Of a stretch of 5,451 bases of DNA, positions 1 through 4,604 are shown one piece after another. The stretch's first letter is position 1. Each line of letters begins with the position of its first letter. The stretch is from an uncultured Collinsella sp. (GTDB lineage Bacteria > Actinomycetota > Coriobacteriia > Coriobacteriales > Coriobacteriaceae). The notes under the pieces were generated by a model. The model was not told the DNA's origin. It saw only the letters and a list, made by a program, of their open reading frames with translations, and searched no databases. A program made the translations under genes and the position numbers. The stretch is from NCBI GenBank assembly GCA_905197385.1, contig CAJJYO010000118.1, forward strand, positions 1 to 5,451, written 5' to 3'.

Positions 1-1
1 C

Positions 2-643
2 GAGGGCCGCGTGACCGTTCCCGTGCCGTTGCACGATACGGCAACCGAGCTCGACCGACTGCGCCTTGCGTTGCCGGGACTTACCATCGAACGCCTTCAC
101 GGCCGCATGCCGGCGGGGGAGAAGGACCGCGTGATCGATGCCTTCAAGCGCGGCGAGATCGATGTGCTCGTATCGACCACGGTGGTCGAGGTGGGTGTTG
201 ACGTGCCCAACGCCACCGTCATGGTCATCGAGAACGGCGAGCGCTTTGGCTTGGCGGCCCTGCACCAGCTGCGCGGTCGCGTGGGCCGCGGCAGCGTGTC
301 GGGCACCTGCCTGGTCATGACGCACTCCAAGGGCAACGGTGGCGCGTCGGCGGCACAAGACCGTCTCCAGTCGCTCGAAAAGACCTCGGATGGCTTTACA
401 CTCGCCCAGATGGACCTGCGTCTGCGTCACGAGGGCGAAATCCTGGGCTATCGCCAGCATGGCGGCGTGACCCTGCGCTTTGTGGACCTGGACGCCGACG
501 AGGATCTTATCGAATGGGCCCATTTGGACGCGGTCGAGCTCTTGCGGTATGCTTGCAACCTTGACTCCGTGGCGACGCGCCCCTTGCGCGACGCGGTCGC
601 CACACGCTATCGACATATCTTTAAGGAGGTCAGCGGAGGATGA
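2..643 (+). CDS. recG: ATP-dependent DNA helicase RecG, C-terminal part (5' end outside window)
   Basis: RecG is a superfamily 2 helicase that remodels stalled replication forks and branch-migrates Holliday junctions. Only the last 213 codons are here; the frame is open from the window edge, so this is a cut by the window, not a truncation. Visible signatures are the HGRM segment, helicase motif V (STTVVEVGVDVPNA), the IENGERFGL stretch, and motif VI (QLRGRVGRG), all in helicase domain 2. After these comes the RecG-specific tail with LRHEGEILGYRQHGG, equivalent to the family's GEFLGTRQHG segment near the fork-translocation (TRG) motif, followed by a helical C-terminus. The wedge domain and Walker motifs lie upstream of the window. 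The stop codon overlaps the rsmD start (ATGA, 640-643), which suggests translational coupling. Homology to RecG rather than Mfd is supported by the RQHG tail. Very confident. Confidence 0.95.
   Translation, partial: EGRVTVPVPLHDTATELDRLRLALPGLTIERLHGRMPAGEKDRVIDAFKRGEIDVLVSTTVVEVGVDVPNATVMVIENGERFGLAALHQLRGRVGRGSVSGTCLVMTHSKGNGGASAAQDRLQSLEKTSDGFTLAQMDLRLRHEGEILGYRQHGGVTLRFVDLDADEDLIEWAHLDAVELLRYACNLDSVATRPLRDAVATRYRHIFKEVSGG
623..630 (+). promoter_or_regulatory. Shine-Dalgarno site for rsmD inside recG
   Basis: AAGGAGGT lies inside the last recG codons, 9 bases before the rsmD ATG at 640, and matches the anti-Shine-Dalgarno sequence across all eight bases. A second GGAGG (635-639) abuts the ATG and is too close to serve. 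The strong site fixes the rsmD start at 640. Confidence 0.8.
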
Positions 644-1282
644 GAATCATCGGCGGTGAATGGCGCGGCCGCAAGATCGAAGAGCCGCGCGGGCGCGATG
701 TCACCCGTCCCACGACCGATCGCGTGCGCGAGGCATGCGCGTCCATGGTCATGTCGGCGTTCGACTTCGATTTAGACGAGGTCCGCGTGCTGGACGCCTT
801 TGGAGGCTCCGGTGCCCTGGGAATCGAGATGCTCTCGCGTGGCGCCCATTCGCTCACCACGTTCGAGATCGATCGCAATGCCGCCCGTCTGATCACCAAG
901 AATATCGAGTCGCTGTGCCGCGACCGCTCGCGCTGGCGCGTCGTTACCGGCGATGTGCTGGCGAGCCTCGCGCGGTCGCGTGCCGGGTGGTCCTTTTGAT
1001 CTGGTCCTGCTCGATCCGCCGTATGCGTTTGGCGCCGAGCCGGTCGAGGGGCTGCTGCAAAATCTTTCCCAGCAGGGACTGCTGGCGCCCGGGGCCTTTG
1101 CCCTGTTTGAGCATGCCGCAGCCGATGCGGGCGCCCATCCGGCTGGTTTTAAGACCGTGCGAGAGAAGCGCTACGGCATTACCTCGGTTGACTTGCTGCG
1201 CTGGGCGGCCGAGGACGAGAGCGACCATGCTGACGAGAACGAAATTGACGAGGATGCGCCTTCGGAGGACACCCATGAATGA
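640..1282 (+). pseudogene. rsmD: 16S rRNA (guanine(966)-N(2))-methyltransferase RsmD, interrupted by a +1 frameshift
   Basis: RsmD transfers a methyl group from SAM to N2 of G966 in 16S rRNA during 30S assembly. The 5' part (640-999, 119 codons before TGA) has the family start MRIIGGEWRGRK, the TTDRVREA helix, SAM motif I (LDAFGGSGALGIE) and the acidic FEID loop. The 3' part continues one frame over, with catalytic motif IV (DLVLLDPPYAFG) starting at about 1000, and runs to TGA at 1280-1282. Joined, the product would be 213 residues, near the usual 185-200 plus an acidic tail rich in Asp and Glu. One surplus base between about 955 and 997 explains the break; the GGG at 985-987 is a good candidate, since removing one G gives RAGGPFDLVLLDPPYA. 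Both frames are open from 953 to 996, so the exact point cannot be fixed. It may be a sequencing error, a real mutation or a recoding site. The 3' end overlaps coaD by 8 bases. Confidence 0.85.
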
Positions 1283-1772
1283 CACCATCAACCGCGTGAT
1301 CGTCCCGGGCACCTTTGATCCCATCACCTTTGGCCATATCGACGTGATTCGCAGAGCCCGCCGCATCTTTCCCAGCGTGATTGTCGCCGTGGCCGAATCG
1401 CAGGGTAAAAACGGCGTGGGTACCACCTTTATGCTCGACGAGCGCGTGGCGCTGGCCCGCGAGGCCCTCGGTGATCTGGACGGCGTCGAGGTGCTGCCTT
1501 TCACCGGTCTGCTGGTTGACTTTGCACGTGAGCAGGGGGCGGGTGCCGTCGTTAAGGGTCTGCGCGCCATGACCGACTTTGAATATGAGTTGCAGCAGGC
1601 CGACCTCAACTATCGCCTCGATAGCGAGCTGGAATCCATCTTTGTCATGAGTGCTCCGCAGTACGGTTACATCTCGAGCTCGGTAGTGCGCCAGATTGCG
1701 TCGCTTGGGAGCGACGTATCGACGTTTGTGCCGCCCAACGTGGTCGAAGCGCTTAAACATCGCTTTTCGTGA
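1275..1772 (+). CDS. coaD: Phosphopantetheine adenylyltransferase (PPAT)
   Basis: CoaD catalyses the reversible transfer of AMP from ATP to 4'-phosphopantetheine, giving dephospho-CoA, the penultimate step of coenzyme A synthesis in the cytoplasm. The 165-residue protein has the usual length of this nucleotidyltransferase family (about 160). Visible motifs: PGTFDPITFGH at residues 11-21, which contains the T/HxGH nucleotide-binding site (TFGH, with Phe where E. coli has Asn); KGLRAMTDFEYE at 94-105, matching the RGLRAVADFEYE substrate-binding stretch; and ISSS at 133-136 near the C-terminus. A GGAGG site at 1264-1268 sits 6 bases before the ATG. The start overlaps the rsmD stop (ATGAATGA), so translation is probably coupled to rsmD, and the same frame is open far upstream only as a shadow of rsmD. 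The rsmD-coaD pairing is common in bacteria. Very confident. Confidence 0.97.
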   Translation: MNDTINRVIVPGTFDPITFGHIDVIRRARRIFPSVIVAVAESQGKNGVGTTFMLDERVALAREALGDLDGVEVLPFTGLLVDFAREQGAGAVVKGLRAMTDFEYELQQADLNYRLDSELESIFVMSAPQYGYISSSVVRQIASLGSDVSTFVPPNVVEALKHRFS

Positions 1773-1780
1773 CGTTTTTT
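1745..1780 (+). terminator. Possible weak terminator at the end of coaD
   Basis: An imperfect stem pairs CGAAGCG (1745-1751) with CGC-TT-TTCG (1761-1769, two-base bulge) around a 9-base loop, and a run of six T (1775-1780) follows after five bases. The gap between stem and T-run and the bulge make it weak. Its position, overlapping the coaD stop and just ahead of a promoter, fits the end of a transcription unit. Confidence 0.3.
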
Positions 1781-1794
1781 ATTGCCTGGTGGCA

Positions 1795-1805
1795 TGTGGT
1801 AAACT
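1795..1805 (+). promoter_or_regulatory. Promoter (extended -10) for the SepIVA-like gene and yceD
   Basis: TGTGGTAAACT contains a -10-like hexamer TAAACT (1800-1805) preceded by TGG, the extended -10 arrangement. A -35-like TTGCCT (1782-1787) is present but only 12 bases away, too short for a standard sigma-70 spacer, so the extended -10 probably carries recognition. Transcription would start near 1812. The same TGTGG-TA pattern occurs before rpmF and acpP, which raises confidence. Confidence 0.5.
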
Positions 1806-1830
1806 AACACGATGATATGTTACCTATGAA

Positions 1831-1836
1831 AGGAGA
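1831..1836 (+). promoter_or_regulatory. Ribosome-binding site that sets the start at 1841
   Basis: AGGAGA sits 4-5 bases before the ATG at 1841. An in-frame ATG at 1817 has no such site and would lie about five bases from the predicted transcription start near 1812. The start at 1841 is therefore preferred. Confidence 0.7.
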
Positions 1837-1840
1837 CCGG

Positions 1841-2338
1841 ATGCCGGGCGAGAATTTTCCTGGCGACAGGATCGTGAGTCTTGTCGACGAGCTCGAGGGG
1901 CTCATCGAAGAGGCTAAGACGCCGTTCGGCAAGAACGCCCAGATGAAGGTTATCGACGCCGACGTCTTCTTTAACATCCTCGATGAGATCCGCATGAGCT
2001 ATCCCGAGGAGTGGCAGAAGTCCCGCCGTATCCTCAAAGAGCGTGAGGAGCTTATGGCTTCTGCCGCCGCTCAGGCCGATTCCATCATTGCCGATGCTCA
2101 ACAGCAGGCGCTCACCATTGCCGGTGAGCAGGAGATCGTCCGCTTAGCCCAGCAGCAGGCCGACGACATCCGCGACCGTGCCCAGCAGTACGAGCGCGAG
2201 ACGCGCTATGCCGCCGAGGATTACGCCGAGCAGGTCTTTACGCACCTCGAGGAGAACCTTAAGAGCCTGACCGGCACCGTCACCCGTTGCCGTCAGCAGC
2301 TCAACGAGGGTGCCGCCCAGCAGAACGGTCAGTGGTAA
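1841..2338 (+). CDS. SepIVA/DivIVA-like coiled-coil protein
   Basis: A 165-residue, soluble, strongly helical protein without signal peptide or membrane segment. Residues 10-52 form a short conserved-looking head (IVSLVDELEGLIEEAK, then ADVFFNILDEIR), and residues 58 to about 155 are rich in Ala, Gln, Glu and Arg with a heptad-like pattern, as in DivIVA-type or F-type ATPase b-subunit-like coiled coils. The layout (a DELxxLxEEA helix, a LDEIR helix, then a long coiled coil) and the position just before a DUF177 gene match the actinobacterial family of Mycobacterium Rv2927c/SepIVA, a septal factor. By analogy it may help place cell-wall synthesis at the septum, but that role is inferred. Its stop overlaps the start of the next gene (TAATG), so the two are probably co-translated. 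Gene presence is certain; the family assignment is moderate. Confidence 0.85.
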   Translation: MPGENFPGDRIVSLVDELEGLIEEAKTPFGKNAQMKVIDADVFFNILDEIRMSYPEEWQKSRRILKEREELMASAAAQADSIIADAQQQALTIAGEQEIVRLAQQQADDIRDRAQQYERETRYAAEDYAEQVFTHLEENLKSLTGTVTRCRQQLNEGAAQQNGQW

Positions 2339-2892
2339 TGGCTGAGTTCCCGAGCGTAACCGTCGATCTTTCCGAGCAGCTCGAGTTTCCCGGAGACTCA
2401 TATCCGCTGACCGGCAAGGTCGATGTCGCCACCTACATGGTGGGCGAGAAAGAGTACCAGCTGCAGGACGGCATTGCCTACGACGTGGTCTTTACCAACG
2501 CCGGTACCGGCGTTCTTCTCTCTGGCATGGTCCGCGCGCACGCCACCGGGGAGTGCGACCGCTGCCTGGAGCCCGCCTCGTTTGATATCGCGGGCGAGAT
2601 CGAGGAGTTCTACCTCTTTGATGAGCCCGAGGACCCCGAGGCCTACGAAGACGGCTACGAGTTGCTGGGCGAGGATCGCATCGTCGATCTGGGTGAGCCC
2701 ATCAACGACGCTGTCGTCATGGACACGCCGTTCGTTGTCCTGTGCAAGCCCGATTGCCGCGGCCTTTGCCCCACCTGCGGCATCAATCTCAACGTCGAGC
2801 AATGCGATTGTGCCGCCCAAGCAGAGACCGAATGGGCCGCTGCCACGGAAAATCCATTTGCAGCATTAAAGAATCTCAAGCTTGACGAGTAA
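2338..2892 (+). CDS. yceD: DUF177 (YceD-like) family protein, cysteine-rich metal-binding type
   Basis: A 184-residue protein of the DUF177/YceD family, which is almost always encoded directly before rpmF and is linked to 23S rRNA or large-subunit accumulation in some bacteria and plants. The N-terminal half is a beta-rich domain ending in GECDRCLEP (Cys73, Cys76). An acidic stretch (residues 89-118) follows, then the family signature DTPFVVLCKPDCRGLCPTCG (129-148) and a final CDC pair. Cysteines 136, 140, 144, 147, 156 and 158 look like a zinc-ribbon-like cluster. The ATG at 2338 overlaps the upstream TAA by one base and has no strong ribosome-binding site of its own, so translation is probably coupled to the upstream gene. 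The same frame extends upstream to 2287, but that part is a shadow of the neighbour. The rpmF promoter lies at its 3' end. The biochemical function is not established here. Confidence 0.93.
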   Translation: MAEFPSVTVDLSEQLEFPGDSYPLTGKVDVATYMVGEKEYQLQDGIAYDVVFTNAGTGVLLSGMVRAHATGECDRCLEPASFDIAGEIEEFYLFDEPEDPEAYEDGYELLGEDRIVDLGEPINDAVVMDTPFVVLCKPDCRGLCPTCGINLNVEQCDCAAQAETEWAAATENPFAALKNLKLDE

Positions 2893-2895
2893 AAC

Positions 2896-2906
2896 TGTGG
2901 TAGTAT
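2896..2906 (+). promoter_or_regulatory. Promoter (extended -10) for rpmF
   Basis: TGTGGTAGTAT holds a good -10 hexamer, TAGTAT (2901-2906), preceded by TGTGG. A perfect-looking TTGACG (2882-2887), within the last yceD codons, is only 13 bases upstream, too close for a standard -35. Transcription would begin near 2913, giving a leader of about 44 bases. It starts 4 bases after the yceD stop, so rpmF can be expressed apart from the yceD unit. Confidence 0.55.
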
Positions 2907-2956
2907 CGCTACTTGCGCGTAATCGCCACACTGGATAGTTCATAAGGAAGGTCACT

Positions 2957-3136
2957 ATGCCCGTACCTAAACAAAAGCAGGGTCGTATCCGCACCCATAC
3001 CCGTCGTTCCGCCAACATGAAGATCTCGGCTGTGGCTCAGTCCACGTGCCCCCGTTGCGGCGCAGTTAAGCTCCCGCATCACGTGTGCCCCAGCTGCGGT
3101 TTCTACAAGGACCGCGAGGTTATCGTTACCGAGTAA
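2957..3136 (+). CDS. rpmF: 50S ribosomal protein L32, zinc-binding form
   Basis: A 59-residue basic protein of the large ribosomal subunit, near the peptidyl-transferase region. The N-terminus MPVPKQKQGRIRTHTRRSAN is the typical L32 start (MAVPKxKxSxxRxxxRR). Residues 31-47 hold two CxxC knuckles, CPRCG (Cys31, Cys34) and CPSCG (Cys44, Cys47), so this is the zinc-containing C+ form, not the Cys-free paralogue some bacteria induce in zinc starvation. AAGGAAGG at 2944-2951 is 5 bases before the ATG. Preceded by yceD and followed by plsX, the classic order in many bacteria, but separated from plsX by a strong terminator. Confidence 0.97.
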   Translation: MPVPKQKQGRIRTHTRRSANMKISAVAQSTCPRCGAVKLPHHVCPSCGFYKDREVIVTE

Positions 3137-3139
3137 CTG

Positions 3140-3145
3140 TATACT
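3140..3145 (+). promoter_or_regulatory. Possible -10 box in the rpmF-plsX gap
   Basis: TATACT matches the -10 consensus at five of six bases and lies just after the rpmF stop. No convincing -35 sits 16-18 bases upstream, and it lacks the TGTGG prefix of the other three promoters here. A transcript from it would start near 3152 and meet the terminator at once, so it would give a short leader or depend on read-through into plsX. Confidence 0.25.
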
Positions 3146-3176
3146 CTGGATGCGATGCCGTTCCAACTGGAACCAC

Positions 3177-3207
3177 AATGGCCGGCTCAATGAGTCGGCC
3201 ATTTTTG
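3177..3207 (+). terminator. Strong intrinsic terminator between rpmF and plsX
   Basis: AATGGCCGGCTC (3177-3188) pairs with GAGTCGGCCATT (3192-3203) over 12 bp with one G-U pair and a 3-base loop (AAT). The 3' arm runs into five T (3202-3206). It ends 4 bases before the plsX ribosome-binding site (3211). A small hairpin, GTTCC-AACT-GGAAC (3160-3173), precedes it. It would stop rpmF transcripts, and also limits any transcript entering plsX. Confidence 0.85.
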
Positions 3208-3210
3208 TAT

Positions 3211-3216
3211 AAGGAG
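3211..3216 (+). promoter_or_regulatory. Ribosome-binding site that sets the plsX start
   Basis: AAGGAG lies 8 bases before the ATG at 3225. Another ATG at 3220 is only 3 bases away and meets a stop two codons later (ATG AAA TGA), so 3225 is the start. Confidence 0.75.
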
Positions 3217-3224
3217 TATATGAA

Positions 3225-4244
3225 ATGAGTAACGTTCGCGTTTGTGTAGACGTTGTGGGCGGAGACGAGAAGCCTCAGGTTGTCCTTGATGGTATCGAGG
3301 CTGCGCTTGCGGCAGATTCCGAGATCGAGGTCTTGGCCGTCGGTCCCGCCGAAATCGTCAACCCCTTTGCCGCAGCGCATGCCCGCGTGGAGGCCTTGGA
3401 GGCCCCCGACGTCATCAGCATGGAGGACGATCCCATCCGTGCCGTGATGACTAAGCGCAAGTCCTCGATCGTGCTTGCATGCCGTGCCATTAAGAAGGGC
3501 AATGCGGACGCGTTTTTCTCGGCCGGCTCGACCGGTGCCATGACCGCTGCCGCCACGGCCTACGTCACGCCGTTTAGGTATTTGGCAGAGGGCAAGAAGC
3601 AGCCGGTCCGTCCGTGCCTGACCAACGCGCTGCCTAATCGCGCCGGCGGCCTGACGGTGCTGTGCGATATGGGCGCCAATCCCGATGTCACGGTGGACGA
3701 TATGGTGCGCTTCGCCCAGATGGGCTCTGCCTATGCCCGTGTGGTTTTGGACATTGAGCATCCTCGCGTGGGTCTGCTTGCCAATGGCACCGAGGACGAG
3801 AAGGGCTCCAACTTCACCAAGTCGTGCTTCCCGGCCATGAAGGCCGCTGTTCCCGGCTTTGTGGGCAACTGCGAGGGCACCGATCTTACGTCGGGCAATT
3901 TTGACGTCGTGGTCGCCGATGGCATGTCGGGCAACATCGCGCTCAAGGCCACCGAGGGCGCTGCCAAGTTTTTGCTGCAGGAGCTCAAGGGCGCCTTTAT
4001 GTCTTCCCTCGGCACCAAGATCGCCGCGCTGCTCATCAAAAAGCAGATGCGCGAGATTAAGGCCAAGCTTTCGGGCGATGCCAAGGGTGGTGCGATCCTG
4101 CTGGGCCTGCGCGGCGTCGTGTTGATCGGCCACGGTGCCACGTCGGTCGAGGCTGTCAAGAACGGTACGCTTGCCGCGGCTCAGGCCGTGCGCGCCGAGC
4201 TTGTCCAGGACGTTGCCAATTCCATGGACGGTATCGTTTTATAA
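3225..4244 (+). CDS. plsX: Phosphate acyltransferase PlsX
   Basis: PlsX converts acyl-ACP and phosphate to acyl-phosphate, the acyl donor PlsY uses to start phospholipid synthesis; it is a peripheral membrane enzyme. The 339-residue length is normal. Family motifs in order: DVVGGD at 9-14 (DAMGGD in most homologues), FFSAGSTGA at 97-105, LCDMGANPD at 146-154, VGLLANGTEDEKG at 182-194, GNCEG at 214-218, ADGMSGNIALK at 231-241, and the C-terminal GGAILLGLRGVVLIGHG at 288-304. The amphipathic helical stretch around 255-285, rich in Lys and hydrophobic residues, matches the dimer/membrane-contact region of the family. It follows rpmF as usual, but a strong terminator sits just before its ribosome-binding site and no clear promoter lies after it. 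fabH, often next, is absent; acpP follows after its own promoter. Confidence 0.97.
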   Translation: MSNVRVCVDVVGGDEKPQVVLDGIEAALAADSEIEVLAVGPAEIVNPFAAAHARVEALEAPDVISMEDDPIRAVMTKRKSSIVLACRAIKKGNADAFFSAGSTGAMTAAATAYVTPFRYLAEGKKQPVRPCLTNALPNRAGGLTVLCDMGANPDVTVDDMVRFAQMGSAYARVVLDIEHPRVGLLANGTEDEKGSNFTKSCFPAMKAAVPGFVGNCEGTDLTSGNFDVVVADGMSGNIALKATEGAAKFLLQELKGAFMSSLGTKIAALLIKKQMREIKAKLSGDAKGGAILLGLRGVVLIGHGATSVEAVKNGTLAAAQAVRAELVQDVANSMDGIVL

Positions 4245-4274
4245 GAGCCTCGTTACGTGGCTCAACCTGTACCG

Positions 4275-4287
4275 TGTGGGGTAGAAT
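4275..4287 (+). promoter_or_regulatory. Promoter for acpP-rnc-smc
   Basis: TAGAAT (4282-4287) is a near-consensus -10 box preceded by TGTGGGG, close to the TGTGG prefix of the two other promoters in the window. No standard -35 is visible; CTCAAC (4261-4266) is the nearest candidate but is too close. Transcription would start near 4294, giving a leader of about 65 bases. The last three bases are part of an inverted repeat. Confidence 0.6.
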
Positions 4288-4316
4288 CGGAGCCGTATTG
4301 CAACGCGGCTCCGATT
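4285..4316 (+). repeat. Perfect 11-bp inverted repeat over the acpP -10 box (possible operator)
   Basis: AATCGGAGCCG (4285-4295) and CGGCTCCGATT (4306-4316) are perfect inverted copies separated by 10 bases. Arm centres are 21 bp apart, two helical turns, which suits a dimeric DNA-binding protein. The left arm covers the last half of the -10 box and the predicted start site. No T-run follows, so it is not an intrinsic terminator. It could act as an operator or, in transcripts reading through from plsX, as an RNA hairpin. Confidence 0.6.
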
Positions 4317-4358
4317 GCCGTGTTGCGTTGTGTTCCATGACATACGAGAGGAAGCGCT

Positions 4359-4601
4359 ATGGACCGCTCCGAAATCTTCGATAAGATCGCCGAAGTCGCC
4401 GCTGACGTGCTGGGTGTCGATGTCGCCGACATTAGCGACGAGACCACTTTTGACGATCTCGATGCCGATTCGCTCGAGCGTCTGCAGCTGGTGACGGCCA
4501 TCGAGGACGAGTTCGACCTCGAAATCGATGACGAGACCCTACTGTCGCTCAACTCTGTCGCCGACGCCGTCGACGCGATTGAAAACGCCAAGGAGGCCTA
4601 A
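4359..4601 (+). CDS. acpP: Acyl carrier protein
   Basis: ACP carries growing fatty acyl chains as thioesters on a 4'-phosphopantetheine arm and donates them to PlsX. The 80-residue, very acidic protein has the normal four-helix layout. The arm attaches to Ser38 in LDADSLERLQLV (34-45), the DSL signature at the start of helix II. The sequence EDEFDLEI (49-56) is the typical stretch after helix II. Compared with the common DSLDTVELV, helix II here reads DSLERLQLV, with Arg and Gln replacing Thr and Glu. AGGA within GAGAGGAAG (4346-4354) is 6 bases before the ATG. It has its own promoter and is 3 bases from rnc, so it is probably the first gene of an acpP-rnc-smc unit. Confidence 0.97.
   Translation: MDRSEIFDKIAEVAADVLGVDVADISDETTFDDLDADSLERLQLVTAIEDEFDLEIDDETLLSLNSVADAVDAIENAKEA
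4590..4596 (+). promoter_or_regulatory. Shine-Dalgarno site for rnc inside acpP, supporting a TTG start
   Basis: AAGGAGG lies within the last acpP codons (AAG GAG GCC TAA), 8 bases before TTG at 4605. A second TTG at 4611 is 14 bases away, and no ATG or GTG lies in frame at the right distance. The strong site argues for TTG at 4605. Confidence 0.75.
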
Positions 4602-4604
4602 GTC

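Noticed and set aside
660..1772. A 370-codon open frame covering rsmD and coaD in one frame
   Set aside because: Only its last 165 codons are a real protein (CoaD, from ATG 1275 with a ribosome-binding site). The earlier part is an Arg- and Pro-rich shadow of rsmD with no family motif.
1798..1824. Short inverted repeats near the SepIVA-like gene promoter (GGTAA/TTACC and TAACA/TGTTA)
   Set aside because: Five-base arms with 8 to 17 base spacers are common by chance; unlike the 11-bp repeat at acpP they do not stand out.
2900..2912. GTAG-TATCG-CTAC mini-palindrome over the rpmF -10 box
   Set aside because: Four-base arms are too short to claim an operator, although the position resembles the acpP repeat.
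3126..4133. A 335-codon open frame on the minus strand across plsX
   Set aside because: It lies opposite a complete, well-conserved plsX; its His- and Gly-rich sequence is typical of antisense frames in high-GC genes, and no ribosome-binding site supports it.
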